Positions 34,835 through 43,955 are shown, counted from the first letter of the stretch. The stretch: DNA of 64,000 nucleotides from Conexibacter sp. CPCC 206217 (GCF_030646165.1 NZ_JAUTDO010000004.1:248001-312000); one strand, 5' to 3'. A program made the numbers and translations. Notes: generated by a model not told the origin, from the letters alone.

Positions 34835-37048
34835 TCAGACGCTCAGCTCCTGGGCATCGCGCTTGCGCTCCAGCGCCACACGCGGCAGGACCGCCCGCAG
34901 CCAGCGCGGCATCCACCACGCCTTTCTGTCCAACAGCTCCATCACCGCCGGCACGATCAGGCAGCGGATCACGACCGCGTCGAGCAGGATCGCGACCGCG
35001 AGCCCGAGGCCGAACTGCTTCATCATGCGGTCCGGGCTGGCGAGGAAGGCGCCGAAGACGACGACCATGATCGCGCCCGCGGCCGTGATCACGCGACCGG
35101 TCTGCGCCAGTCCCTCGCGGACGGCGTGGCGGGCGTCGTGCGTGCGCTCCCACTCCTCGTGCATCCGCCCGACGAGGAAGACCTCGTAGTCCATCGAGAG
35201 GCCGAAGACGATCGCGAAGATCAGGATCGGGATCGTCGCGTCGATCGGGCTCGGCTCCGCCCCGAACAGGCCGTGCTGGAAGACGAGCGTCACGACGCCG
35301 AGCGCCGCGCCGATGCTGAGCAGGTTCAGCAGCGCCGCCTTCAGCGGGATCAGGACGGAGCGGAAGACGACCATCAGCAGCAGCGCGGACAGCCCGACGA
35401 CGATCGCGACGAACAGCGGCAGGCGGTCCTGCACGGCGTGCGCGTAGTCGTCGGTGGCGGCGGTCCCGCCGCCGACCAGGTAGGTCGCCCCGGTTCTCGC
35501 CGCCAGCGACGGCAGCACGTCGTCGCGCAGGTCGGTCACGAGCCGCTGGGTCGCCTCGTCCTGGGGCTTGGCGTCGGGGTAGGCGATCACGGTCGCGACG
35601 CGTGCAGGCGCCGCGCTCGCGCCGCTGCCACCGGACGCGCCGCTCCCGCCGTCCTGCGCCGGCGCCACCGCGGCAACCCCCGGCGTGCGCGCGAGCGTGT
35701 CGCGCAGCGCGTCGGCGGCGTCCGCGCTGCCGCCCTCGGCGACGATCAGCAGCGGGCCGTTGAAGCCGTCGCCGAAGCCTGTCGCGAGCAGGTCGTAGGC
35801 CTTGCGCGACGTGCTGGAGGTGCTGTCGTTGCTGGCGTCGGCGAAGCCGAGACGCATGCCCGTCGCGGGCAGCGCCAGCGCGACCATCAGCGTGCCGGCG
35901 ATCGCGAGCACGGCGACCGGGCGGCGCTGCACGGCCGCGGCCCAGTTGCGCCAGCGCTCGCCCTCGACGCGGTTGCGCTTGCGCGCCCGCAGCGCGCGCT
36001 TGCGCACGCTGCGCTCGATCCGCTGGCCGCAGACGGTCAGCAGCGCGGGCAGCAGCGTCAGCGAGGCGATCATCGTCACGAGCACGGTCAGCGAGACGCC
36101 GAGCGCGATCCCCTGCAGCACGCCGATGCCGAGCACGATCAGGCCGAGCAGGCCGATGATCACGGTCGTGCCGGCGAAGACGACCGAGCGCCCGGCGGTG
36201 TCGAGCGCGATCCGCAGCGCGTCGTCGCGGTCGCGGTCGTTCAGCAGCTCGGCGCGGTAGCGGGAGAAGATCAGCAGCGCGTAGTCGATCCCGACGCCGA
36301 GACCGACGAGCGACATCAGCGCCGGTGTGAAGTCGGCGACGTCGATCACGTGCGAGCCGAGCACGATCAGCGCGGTCGTGCCGCCGACCGCGACGAGCGC
36401 GGTCACGATCGGGATGCTCGCCGCCAGCAGCGAGCCGAACAGGAAGATCAGGATCACGAGCGCGGCGAGCGTGCCGATCGACTCGGCCCCGCCGCCGCCC
36501 GGGTTGAGGTAGCGGACGGCGTCGCCGCCCAGTTCGACCTGCAGACCGTCGCCGCGCGCCGCCTCGGCGGTGTCGACGAGCCGTTCGATCGCGGCCTTCG
36601 GGACGCCGTCGGCGGTCTTGTCGAGCATCACGGTCGCGTGCGCGATCGTGCCGTCTCTGGAGACCGCGCCGGCGGTCGTGTACGGGTTCTGCACCGCGGC
36701 GACGTGCGGCAGCCTGTCGACGCGCGCGAGCATCGCGTCGACACGACCGCGCGTGCCGTCGGTCCACATGCCGCCGGGATCGCGCATCACGATCTCGACG
36801 GTGTCGCCGGCCTGGGCCGGTGCGGAGCGTTGCAGCGTGTCGAGCGCCTGCTGCGATTCGGTGCCCGGCAGCGCGAAGTCGTTGGACCAGTCCGAGCCGA
36901 GCGCGAACGAGCCGCCGAGGACGGCGATCAGCAGCGCCACCCACAGCGCGATCGCCCGCCGGCGGTGGTGGATCGACCATTGCGCGAGCCGCTCGAAGCG
37001 ACTCTCTGAGCGGCGCGTCGGAGCGGGCCGCGAGCGTGTGGAAGTCAT
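34835..37048 (-). CDS. MMPL/RND-family transporter
   Basis: 737 aa from the ATG at 37048. Two repeats, each a transmembrane helix, a large periplasmic loop and five more helices. Diagnostic parts: SDWSNDFALPGTESQQALDT at the start of the first loop; LMSLVGLGVGIDYALLIFSR with the proton-relay Asp of helix 4; and AIVFGLSMDYEVFLVGRMHE, the equivalent in repeat two. MMPL proteins export lipids or hydrophobic compounds across the inner membrane using proton motive force. It lies upstream of the ABC-2 exporter on the same strand with a 77-bp gap, so co-expression is possible. Confidence 0.92.
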   Translation of the reverse strand: MTSTRSRPAPTRRSESRFERLAQWSIHHRRRAIALWVALLIAVLGGSFALGSDWSNDFALPGTESQQALDTLQRSAPAQAGDTVEIVMRDPGGMWTDGTRGRVDAMLARVDRLPHVAAVQNPYTTAGAVSRDGTIAHATVMLDKTADGVPKAAIERLVDTAEAARGDGLQVELGGDAVRYLNPGGGGAESIGTLAALVILIFLFGSLLAASIPIVTALVAVGGTTALIVLGSHVIDVADFTPALMSLVGLGVGIDYALLIFSRYRAELLNDRDRDDALRIALDTAGRSVVFAGTTVIIGLLGLIVLGIGVLQGIALGVSLTVLVTMIASLTLLPALLTVCGQRIERSVRKRALRARKRNRVEGERWRNWAAAVQRRPVAVLAIAGTLMVALALPATGMRLGFADASNDSTSSTSRKAYDLLATGFGDGFNGPLLIVAEGGSADAADALRDTLARTPGVAAVAPAQDGGSGASGGSGASAAPARVATVIAYPDAKPQDEATQRLVTDLRDDVLPSLAARTGATYLVGGGTAATDDYAHAVQDRLPLFVAIVVGLSALLLMVVFRSVLIPLKAALLNLLSIGAALGVVTLVFQHGLFGAEPSPIDATIPILIFAIVFGLSMDYEVFLVGRMHEEWERTHDARHAVREGLAQTGRVITAAGAIMVVVFGAFLASPDRMMKQFGLGLAVAILLDAVVIRCLIVPAVMELLDRKAWWMPRWLRAVLPRVALERKRDAQELSV

Positions 37049-37129
37049 GCCAGGCACGCTCTCAACGGCGCCGCGCCGCGTCGCTGGGGTGCCGTGCAGG
37101 GCGCGCGGGGGTCCGCGGCCGGATCGCGG

Positions 37130-37147
37130 GCGGGGGTTATCCCCCGC
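37130..37147 (-). terminator. Hairpin directly after the L,D-transpeptidase stop codon
   Basis: GCGGGGG and CCCCCGC form a perfect 7-bp stem around a 4-nt loop, abutting the stop codon on the minus strand. No U-tract. Confidence 0.5.
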
Positions 37148-37933
37148 TCAGCGCTGGATCAGGACCGGCGTGCCGCGCGGGGCGAGCGTGAGCAGGCGGT
37201 TGACGACCGTCTGCGGGGCGCGCACGCAGCCGTGCGAGGCGGCGGTCCCGAGCGGGTCGCCGAGCTGGTCGGCCGCGTGGATCGCGGCCTGCGGGATCCC
37301 GCCCTGGTAGCGGGCGAGCGCGCGCGAGTAGGCGACGAGCGCCAGCACGCGCGGGCCGAGCAGGCTGCCGGGCGGCTCCTTCGCGATCGCGTCGACGGCG
37401 AACTGGCCGAGCGGCGTCGGCGTCTCGGGGGCACCGACGACGACACTCGTGCTGAGGACCCTGCGCCCGGCGCGTGAGAACGTCAGCGTGCGCTCTGACA
37501 GGTCGACGACGATGCGGCGGTCGGTTCTCGCCAGCTGCGCCGCGCGCGCCGGGATCCAGCCGTGCGAGCCGGCCGGCATGCCCTTCACGAGCACGTCGAG
37601 CCAGCGCTCGTCGGCGACCATGCGCGAGCCCAGCACCAGCAGCACGTTCGGACCGCCCCAGAACGGCGCGCGCGTGTCGAGCGTCCGCACGGCCTTCGCT
37701 CGCTCGCCCGGCTGCACCCGCGCGACGACCGTCTCGACGACGGTCGCGGTCCACGCCCCGCGCGCGGTCGGAGCGTGGAGGGCGGAGGGCCGGTCGGCGG
37801 GGGGTCGCTTCGCCGGCGCGGAGGCGCTCGGCGCAGCCTTCGCCGCGGGCGCCGCGACCGCCGCGGGCACCAGCGACGCGCCCGCCAGAACGGCGGCGAT
37901 CAACACGAGCGAGATGGCACGCGGGACGGACAT
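37148..37933 (-). CDS. Secreted L,D-transpeptidase (YkuD domain)
   Basis: 261 aa from the ATG at 37933. Signal peptide at 1-27 or so (MSVPRAISLVLIAAVLAGAS), a Pro/Ala linker, an SH3-like segment at about 60-125 (VVARVQPGERAKAVRTLDTR, GSHGWIPARAAQL), then the YkuD domain at about 130-261. The catalytic motif is intact: IHAADQLGDPLG with His219, then SHGCVRA with Ser233, His234 and nucleophile Cys236. It makes 3-3 cross-links in peptidoglycan or attaches proteins to it. An in-frame ATG at 38032 would add 33 residues ahead of the signal peptide and is unlikely. Confidence 0.92.
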   Translation of the reverse strand: MSVPRAISLVLIAAVLAGASLVPAAVAAPAAKAAPSASAPAKRPPADRPSALHAPTARGAWTATVVETVVARVQPGERAKAVRTLDTRAPFWGGPNVLLVLGSRMVADERWLDVLVKGMPAGSHGWIPARAAQLARTDRRIVVDLSERTLTFSRAGRRVLSTSVVVGAPETPTPLGQFAVDAIAKEPPGSLLGPRVLALVAYSRALARYQGGIPQAAIHAADQLGDPLGTAASHGCVRAPQTVVNRLLTLAPRGTPVLIQR

Positions 37934-38109
37934 CAGGACCAGTGAACGATGGCAGATCGAGATCGTCGGAGAACGTCCGCGCGCCGACTGCGGGATCGCT
38001 CTCGGCTGCCGATCACCCATGACGATGGACATCCTCGGTACGTCGACGAACGGCGCGCGCCGCGCGTGAACCTCGACACACCGTCAGCGGCTGTGCTGGA
38101 GTCCGTCGC

Positions 38110-39015
38110 ATGACCGACGAGCGACTCCTCCCGGTCGGCGACGGGATCGAGCTGTGCGCGCAGACGTTCGGCGATCCGGCCGACGCGCCGCTGCTGCTGA
38201 TCTCCGGGCTCGGGCAGCAGCTGATCGCCTGGCCGGCCGCGCTGTGCGAGCAGCTCGCCGCGCGCGGCCTGTACGTGATCCGCTTCGACAACCGCGACGT
38301 CGGGCGTTCGACGCGCGCCGCGGTGCGCCCGCCGACGCCGCTGCAACTCGGAACCCGCCGCTTCGCCGCCGGCCAGTACACGCTCGCGGAGATGGCGCAC
38401 GACACGGCCGGGCTGCTCGACGCACTCGGGCTCGACAGCGTCCACGTCGCGGGCAGATCGATGGGCGGCATGATCGGCCAGACGCTCGCCGCGCGCCATC
38501 CGCAGCGGATCCTGACGTTGACCTCGATCATGTCGACGACGGGCGCCCGCCGGCTCGGGCGCCCGGCGCCGTCGACGTGGCGGCTGATGCTCGGCAAGCC
38601 GTCGAGAGAGCGTGCCGCCTCGATCGAGCGCGCCGTCGTGCTGTGGCGCCACATCGGCTCGCACGGCTATCCGTTCGACGAGGACGAGGTCCGCGCCGTC
38701 GCGGGCGTCGCATGGGATCGCGGCCACGACCCGGCCGGCGTCGCACGGCAGTTGGCGGCGATCGTCAAGTCCGGCGACCGCACCCGCGAGGTGCGCACGA
38801 TCAGCGTCCCGACGCTCGTGATCCACGGCGACCGCGACCGGATGGTCAACCCGACCGGCGGCCGCGCGACCGCGGCCGCGATCCCCGGCTCGCGCCATGT
38901 CACGATCCCCGGCATGGGCCACGACCTGCCCGTCGGCGCGTGGCCGCAACTGGTCGAGCTGATCGCGTCGCAGACGCGCGCGGGCGCCCGCGCGCCGGCG
39001 CAGTCCGCTCGCTGA
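38110..39015 (+). CDS. Alpha/beta hydrolase
   Basis: 301 aa. Alpha/beta-hydrolase fold with nucleophile Ser117 in VAGRSMGGMIGQTLAARHP (G-x-S-x-G), an oxyanion region LLLISGLGQQLIAWP, the acid Asp in TLVIHGDRDRMVNPTGGRA and the His in IPGMGHDLP. The sequence FDNRDVGRST is seen in the aclacinomycin-methylesterase/RdmC-like subgroup. Substrate unknown; an ester or lactone hydrolase is likely. It stands alone between a divergent L,D-transpeptidase gene and an ABC exporter gene. Confidence 0.9.
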   Translation: MTDERLLPVGDGIELCAQTFGDPADAPLLLISGLGQQLIAWPAALCEQLAARGLYVIRFDNRDVGRSTRAAVRPPTPLQLGTRRFAAGQYTLAEMAHDTAGLLDALGLDSVHVAGRSMGGMIGQTLAARHPQRILTLTSIMSTTGARRLGRPAPSTWRLMLGKPSRERAASIERAVVLWRHIGSHGYPFDEDEVRAVAGVAWDRGHDPAGVARQLAAIVKSGDRTREVRTISVPTLVIHGDRDRMVNPTGGRATAAAIPGSRHVTIPGMGHDLPVGAWPQLVELIASQTRAGARAPAQSAR

Positions 39016-39074
39016 GCGACGGGCCGCCGGCACACGTCGCGCACGCGCCAAGACGCTGCGCGGTCCGTCCTCAC

Positions 39075-39080
39075 TACCCT
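39075..39080 (+). promoter_or_regulatory. -10 box of a leaderless promoter
   Basis: TACCCT lies 8 nt before the GTG start of the ABC exporter gene; there is no ribosome site. Confidence 0.4.
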
Positions 39081-39088
39081 TCCCGGTC

Positions 39089-40993
39089 GTGAACGAGGCC
39101 TCCGTCCATCCGCTCAAACGCCTGTGGCGCCGTGCGCCGCGCTACCGCTCGAGAGTCGTGCGCGGCTCGATCTGGGCGGTCCTCAACCAGATCCTCGACA
39201 TCCTGCCGGAGCTGCTGATCGGCGTCGCGATCGACGTCGTCGTGCGTCAGCAGGGCAGCTTCGTCGGGCAGTGGACGGGGATCGAGGACCGCGAGAGCCA
39301 GTTGTTCGTGCTGGCCGGCGTGACCGCGGTCGTGTGGATCCTCGAGTCGCTCACGGAGTACCTCGCGCAGCGCGCCTGGCGCACGCTCTCGCAGGACCTC
39401 CAGCACGACCTGCGGATGGACGCCTACGGCCACGTGCAGGAGCTGGAGCTGGCGTGGTTCGAGGATCGCGAGGCCGGCAGACTGCTGACGATCCTCAACG
39501 ACGACGTCAACCAGCTGGAGCGCTTCCTCGACGTCGGCGCGCTGAAGATCCTGCAGACGGCGACGAGCGTCGTCGGCGTCGGCGCGGTCTTCTTCGTGAT
39601 CTCGCCGCTGCTGGCGGTGCTGGCGTTCCTGCCGATCCCCGTGATCGTCGGCGGCTCGCTGATCTTCCAGAGACGGCTGGAGCCGCGCTACGCGGCGGTG
39701 CGCGACCGCGCCGGCCGCCTCGGCGGCCTGATCGGCGGCAACCTCGGCGGGATCGCGACGATCAAGGCGTTCGGCGCCGAGCGGCGCGAGTCCGCACGCG
39801 TCGCCGACGCGTCGATCTCCTACGCGAGCGCGAACCGCGAGGCGATCGCGCTGAGCGCCGCGTTCGTGCCGGTGATCCGGATCGCGATCCTGATCGGCTT
39901 CATGGTCACGCTCGTCGTCGGCGGCCACCTGACGCTGAACGGGACGCTGGAGATCGGCATGTACTCCGTGCTCGTGTTCATGACGCAGCGGCTGCTGTGG
40001 CCGCTGACGGAGCTGGGCGAGACGCTCGACCTGTACCAGCGCGGAACCGCCTCGCTGCGACGGATCCTCGACCTGATCGACGCGCCCGTGGCGGTGCGAC
40101 CGGGGACGCGGGAGCTGCCGCCGGTGGGCGCGAGCGGCGTCGCGGCGGGCGGGAACGTCGATGCGGCGAGCAACGGCGACGGGGCGCGCGCGGACCGCCG
40201 CGATGACGATCGCGCGTCCCGCGGTCGCGCCGTCTCCTTCGACGACGTCTCCTTCGTCTACCGCGACGGCGACGGCGCGGTCCGCACGCGCGTGCTCGAC
40301 GGGCTCGCGCTCGACATAGGCGCGGGCGAGACGCACGCGATCGTCGGCCCGACCGGCGCCGGCAAGTCGACCGTCGTGAAGCTGCTGCTGCGGCTCTACG
40401 ACGCCGACGGCGGCACGGTCGCGATCGACGGCGTGCCGGTGCCGGAGCTGTCGTTCGAGGCGCTGCGCGGCACGATCGGCTACGTCGGGCAGGACACGTT
40501 CCTGTTCGACGGCTCGGTCGCCGACAACCTCCGCTACGGCGAGCCGGACGCGACCGACGAGCAGCTGCGCACCGCCGCCGAGCAGGCCGAGGCGCACGAT
40601 TTCGTCGCGGCGCTGCCGCAGGGCTACGACACGCCCGTCGGCGAACGCGGGGTGCGGCTCTCCGGCGGCCAGCGCCAGCGGCTGACGATCGCCCGCGCGC
40701 TCGTGCGCGACCCGTCGATCCTCGTGCTCGACGAGGCGACCTCGGCGGTCGACAACGAGACCGAGGCGGCGATCCAGCGCTCGCTGCTGCGCGTCAGCCG
40801 CGAGCGCACGACGATCGTGATCGCCCACCGTCTCTCGACGATCCGCCACGCCGATCGCATCCACGTGCTCGACGGCGGCCGCGTCGCCGAAGCCGGCACG
40901 CACGACGAGCTGGTCGCCCGCCGCGGCCGCTACGCCGCGCTGTGGGCGGTCCAGACCGGCGAGGTCGCGACCGCCGACGCCGCGCTCGACTGA
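39089..40993 (+). CDS. ABC exporter, fused permease and ATPase
   Basis: 634 aa. The N-terminal half has six membrane helices of the ABC exporter type 1 fold (about 25-330) with the coupling-helix region WFEDREAGRLLTILNDDVNQ. A charged linker at about 345-385 is rich in Asp/Arg. The ATPase has Walker A GPTGAGKST (about 420), ALRGTIGYVGQDTFLFDGSV, signature LSGGQRQRLTIARAL, Walker B ILVLDEATSAVD and H-loop IAHRLSTIRHAD. It works as a homodimer or with a partner; no second half is adjacent. Likely exports lipids, peptides or drugs. Confidence 0.93.
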   Translation: MNEASVHPLKRLWRRAPRYRSRVVRGSIWAVLNQILDILPELLIGVAIDVVVRQQGSFVGQWTGIEDRESQLFVLAGVTAVVWILESLTEYLAQRAWRTLSQDLQHDLRMDAYGHVQELELAWFEDREAGRLLTILNDDVNQLERFLDVGALKILQTATSVVGVGAVFFVISPLLAVLAFLPIPVIVGGSLIFQRRLEPRYAAVRDRAGRLGGLIGGNLGGIATIKAFGAERRESARVADASISYASANREAIALSAAFVPVIRIAILIGFMVTLVVGGHLTLNGTLEIGMYSVLVFMTQRLLWPLTELGETLDLYQRGTASLRRILDLIDAPVAVRPGTRELPPVGASGVAAGGNVDAASNGDGARADRRDDDRASRGRAVSFDDVSFVYRDGDGAVRTRVLDGLALDIGAGETHAIVGPTGAGKSTVVKLLLRLYDADGGTVAIDGVPVPELSFEALRGTIGYVGQDTFLFDGSVADNLRYGEPDATDEQLRTAAEQAEAHDFVAALPQGYDTPVGERGVRLSGGQRQRLTIARALVRDPSILVLDEATSAVDNETEAAIQRSLLRVSRERTTIVIAHRLSTIRHADRIHVLDGGRVAEAGTHDELVARRGRYAALWAVQTGEVATADAALD

Positions 40994-41071
40994 CGGCGCA
41001 TCCGCTCCGCTCACGCCCCCGTTCGTCGGACCGGGGACGCACGATCAGTCGCGAGCCGCGCGCAGCTCGCC

Positions 41072-41593
41072 TCACGCTCCCGTCGTCGACCCCGGTCGCA
41101 CGACCATCAGGACCGTGACCGTCGCCCACAGCAGGTTGAAGACGCCGACGGTCATCGCGAGCTGAGCGGCGTCGCGGCGGACGCGGTCGGCGGGGGCGAG
41201 CAGGACGGCGGTGTCGCCGGCGGGCAAGGCGACAGGTGCGTCGGCGGGCGCCGTCAGCTCGCGCAGCACGCGATCCTGCAACGGCAGCACGAGCCCCGCG
41301 AGGACGCCGCCGGCGATGCCGGTGAGGACCATCGAGGCGGACAGCCAGGCGTCGCCGAGCACGCCCATCGCCGCCGCGGTCGCGAAGCCGAAGACGGGGA
41401 CGAGCAGGGCCAGCACCGCGTAGACGCGGCAGATCCGGTGCAGCGTCCGCAGCGACGCCAGTGCCGCCGCGTCGCCCGGCCCCGCGGCAGCCGCCGCGCG
41501 CGCCGAACGGGGGAAGACGCTGGCTGCGACGGCCACCGGGCCGACGGCGAGGATCGCGACGATCACGTGGATGCTGAGCAGGAGCTTGGTCAC
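41072..41593 (-). CDS. Four-helix integral membrane protein (DUF2269-like)
   Basis: 173 aa from the GTG at 41593, whose leaderless-type -10 box is 7 nt upstream. Four hydrophobic helices are visible: LLLSIHVIVAILAVGPVAVA, VYAVLALLVPVFGFATAAAM, ASMVLTGIAGGVLAGLVLPL and LAMTVGVFNLLWATVTVLMV. A His in helix 1 (SIHVI) and RTLHRICR before helix 2 recall the DUF2269 family of small membrane proteins. It is divergent from the GlxA-type regulator and shares an operator with it, so it is the probable target of that regulator. Function unknown. Confidence 0.75.
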   Translation of the reverse strand: MTKLLLSIHVIVAILAVGPVAVAASVFPRSARAAAAAGPGDAAALASLRTLHRICRVYAVLALLVPVFGFATAAAMGVLGDAWLSASMVLTGIAGGVLAGLVLPLQDRVLRELTAPADAPVALPAGDTAVLLAPADRVRRDAAQLAMTVGVFNLLWATVTVLMVVRPGSTTGA

Positions 41594-41600
41594 CGCCGCA

Positions 41601-41606
41601 ACGCTA
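41601..41606 (-). promoter_or_regulatory. -10 box of the membrane-protein promoter
   Basis: TAGCGT on the minus strand, 7 nt before the GTG at 41593. Confidence 0.45.
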
Positions 41607-41629
41607 TGAACGGCCCGCGTGACGGACAA

Positions 41630-41645
41630 GTGGCAAGAATGCCAC
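41630..41645. promoter_or_regulatory. AdpA/GlxA-type operator
   Basis: GTGGCA-AGAA-TGCCAC, a perfect dyad, is centred at 41637, the exact midpoint between the two divergent -10 boxes. The top strand TGGCAAGAAT matches nine of ten positions of the Streptomyces AdpA consensus TGGCSNGWWY. AdpA has the same PfpI-AraC architecture as the adjacent regulator. Confidence 0.6.
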
Positions 41646-41666
41646 ATGTCAACGGGTTTCGGACAG

Positions 41667-41672
41667 TAGGCT
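41667..41672 (+). promoter_or_regulatory. -10 box of the GlxA-type regulator promoter
   Basis: TAGGCT lies 7 nt before the ATG at 41680; no ribosome site, so probably leaderless. Confidence 0.5.
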
Positions 41673-41679
41673 TGGTGGC

Positions 41680-42636
41680 ATGCACACCGTCGCCGTCCTC
41701 GCGCTCGACGCCGTGATCTCGTCCGACCTCGCGACACCGCTCGACCTCTTCGGCCGCGCCCGGCTGGCCGACGGGACGCCGGCGTATCGCGTCCTCGTCT
41801 GCGGCCCCGCACCTGAGATCGCGGTGGCCGACGGCGCGTTCTCGCTGACCGCGCCGCACGACCTCAGCGCGCTCACCAGCGCCGACACGATCATGCTGCC
41901 CGGTCTCGCGCAGCCGGCCGCGTCGATCTCCGGCGACGTGCTCGACGCGCTGCGCAGCGCGTCCGCGCGCGGGGCGCGGATCGCCTCGATCTGCGTCGGC
42001 GCCTTCACGCTCGCCGCGACCGGGCTGCTCGCCGGCAGGCGCGCGACCACGCACTGGGCCGCCGCCGCGGAACTGGCCCGCATGCACCCGGCGATCACGG
42101 TCGATCCCGACGTGCTGTACGTCGACAACGGGCAGCTGCTGACCTCCGCAGGCGCAGCCGCCGGGCTCGACCTGTGCCTGCACATGGTCCGCCGCGACCA
42201 CGGCGCCGCGGTCGCCGCCGACAGCGCCCGCTACGCCGTCATGCCGCTGGAGCGCGACGGCGGCCAGGCGCAGTTCATCGTCCACGAGCCGCCCGCGCCG
42301 GACGGCGCGACGCTGCAGCCGCTGCTGCTGTGGATCGAGCGCAACGCGCACCGCGAGCTGACACTCGACGCGATCGCCGCGCAGGCGCTGATGAGCACGC
42401 GCACGCTCAACCGTCGCTTCCGCGAGCAGACCGGCACGACACCGCTGCGCTGGCTGCACCGACTGCGGCTGCGGCGTGCCCAGCTGCTGCTGGAGACGAC
42501 CGCGCACCCCGTCGAGCAGATCGCCGCGCAGGTCGGCTTCGGCTCCGCGACGACCTTCCGCGACCGCTTCAGAGCGCTCGTCGGCACCAGCCCGCAGGCG
42601 TACCGGCGCGCGTTCCGCACCGCCCCCGCCGGCTGA
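41680..42636 (+). CDS. GlxA/AdpA-type regulator (DJ-1/PfpI domain plus AraC helix-turn-helix)
   Basis: 318 aa. DJ-1/PfpI-like domain at about 1-180, with RIASICVGAFTLAATGLLAG carrying the nucleophile-elbow Cys and RRATTHWAAAAELARMHP. AraC double helix-turn-helix at about 220-312: LTLDAIAAQALMSTRTLNRR, TTPLRWLHRLRLRRAQLLLE and IAAQVGFGSATTFRDRFRAL. The ending VGTSPQAYRRAF is the classic AraC end. Regulators of this design bind DNA directly and the PfpI part mediates dimerisation or sensing. It faces a membrane-protein gene across a shared AdpA-like box, so it probably controls that gene and itself. Confidence 0.92.
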   Translation: MHTVAVLALDAVISSDLATPLDLFGRARLADGTPAYRVLVCGPAPEIAVADGAFSLTAPHDLSALTSADTIMLPGLAQPAASISGDVLDALRSASARGARIASICVGAFTLAATGLLAGRRATTHWAAAAELARMHPAITVDPDVLYVDNGQLLTSAGAAAGLDLCLHMVRRDHGAAVAADSARYAVMPLERDGGQAQFIVHEPPAPDGATLQPLLLWIERNAHRELTLDAIAAQALMSTRTLNRRFREQTGTTPLRWLHRLRLRRAQLLLETTAHPVEQIAAQVGFGSATTFRDRFRALVGTSPQAYRRAFRTAPAG

Positions 42637-42699
42637 GCGGCAGCGCGCCGCGCAGGCCCGCCTCGACCGGCGAAGCACGACGCGCACCGTCCAACCGTC

Positions 42700-42755
42700 G
42701 TTTCGACCGGGTTCCACCGCGACCGCGCGCTGCCAAGATCAACCGCGGTCGAAAC
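42700..42755 (+). promoter_or_regulatory. Inverted repeat upstream of the thiolase gene
   Basis: GTTTCGACC (42700-42708) and GGTCGAAAC (42747-42755) are perfect 9-bp inverted copies 38 bp apart. The second ends just before the GAGGAG ribosome site. They may be two half-operators or a leader hairpin that affects translation. Confidence 0.4.
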
Positions 42756-42773
42756 TTCGAGGAGAACCTGACG

Positions 42774-43955
42774 ATGACCGATGTCGTGATCGCTTCCGCC
42801 GTGCGCACCGCCGTCGGCGGCTACGGAAAGTCGCTCAAGGACGTGCCGCCGAGCGAGCTCGGGGCGACCGCCGCACGCGCCGCGCTGGAGCGGGCCGGCG
42901 TCGCGCCGGAGCAGGTCGAGCACGTCGTCTTCGGCAACGTGATCCACACGCAGCCGAGCGACATGTACATGGCGCGCGTCGTCGGGATGGGCGCGGGGAT
43001 TCCGAAGGAGACGCCGGCCTTCACCGTCAACCGTCTCTGCGGCACCGGCGTGCAGGCGATCGTCTCCGCGACGCAGGCGATCCAGTCCGGCGACGTCGAG
43101 GTCGCGCTGGCGGGCGGCACGGAGTCGATGAGCCGCGGGCCGTACTGGCTGCCGACCGGCCGCTGGGGCGCTCGGATGGGCGAGACGAAGATGGTCGACC
43201 CGGTCTCGGGCGCCCTGACCGATCCGTTCAACGACATCCTGATGGGCGTCACGGCCGAGAACCTCGCCGAGCGCCACGACATCTCGCGCGAGCAGCAGGA
43301 CGCGTTCGCGGTCGAGTCGCACCAGCGCGCGATCGCCGCACGCGACGCCGGCCGCTTCGTCGACCAGATCGTTCCGGTGACCGTCAAGACGCGCAAGGGC
43401 GAGATCGAGTTCGCGACCGACGAGCACATCCGCGACGACGCGTCGCTGGAAGGGATGGCGAAGCTGAAGCCGGTCTTCAGACGCGACGGCGGCACTGTCA
43501 CCGCCGGCAACGCCTCCGGCATGAACGACGCCGGCGCAGCGGCCGTGCTGCTGTCCGCCGACAAGGCGGCGGAGCTGGGCGTGACCGTCAGAGCGCGCGT
43601 GCTCGGCTACGCCAGCTGCGGCGTCGACCCCGCCGTGATGGGGATCGGGCCGGTCCCGGCGGTCAAGAAGGTGCTCGACCGCACCGGCGTCTCGCTCGAC
43701 CAGATCGGCGTGATCGAGCTGAACGAGGCGTTCGCGGCGCAGGCGCTCGCGGTCATCAAGGAGCTCGACCTCGACCCCGCGAAGGTCAACCCCAACGGCG
43801 GCGCGATCGCGCTCGGGCATCCGATCAGCGCGACCGGTGCGGCGATCACCGCGAAGGCGATCGCGGAGCTGGAGCGTGCCAATCACGACTACGCGCTCGT
43901 GACGCTCTGCATCGGCGGCGGCCAGGGGATCGCGCTGCTGCTCGGCAAGCCGTAG
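42774..43955 (+). CDS. Acetyl-CoA C-acetyltransferase (thiolase)
   Basis: 393 aa from the ATG at 42774, with GAGGAG upstream. Thiolase II landmarks sit at the expected positions: Cys89 in NRLCGTGVQAI (acyl-enzyme nucleophile), Asn/Glu in ELNEAFAAQA, His349 in GGAIALGHPISATGA, and Cys379 in TLCIGGGQGIALLL (general base). Two-domain length is typical. It catalyses condensation of two acetyl-CoA or thiolysis of acetoacetyl-CoA. No other fatty-acid or PHB gene adjoins, so the physiological direction is open. A TetR gene follows on the same strand. Confidence 0.93.
   Translation: MTDVVIASAVRTAVGGYGKSLKDVPPSELGATAARAALERAGVAPEQVEHVVFGNVIHTQPSDMYMARVVGMGAGIPKETPAFTVNRLCGTGVQAIVSATQAIQSGDVEVALAGGTESMSRGPYWLPTGRWGARMGETKMVDPVSGALTDPFNDILMGVTAENLAERHDISREQQDAFAVESHQRAIAARDAGRFVDQIVPVTVKTRKGEIEFATDEHIRDDASLEGMAKLKPVFRRDGGTVTAGNASGMNDAGAAAVLLSADKAAELGVTVRARVLGYASCGVDPAVMGIGPVPAVKKVLDRTGVSLDQIGVIELNEAFAAQALAVIKELDLDPAKVNPNGGAIALGHPISATGAAITAKAIAELERANHDYALVTLCIGGGQGIALLLGKP

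Noticed and set aside
38110..40993. Operon between the alpha/beta hydrolase and the ABC exporter
   Set aside because: A 73-bp gap with its own TACCCT box before the exporter start suggests separate transcription; no functional link is evident.
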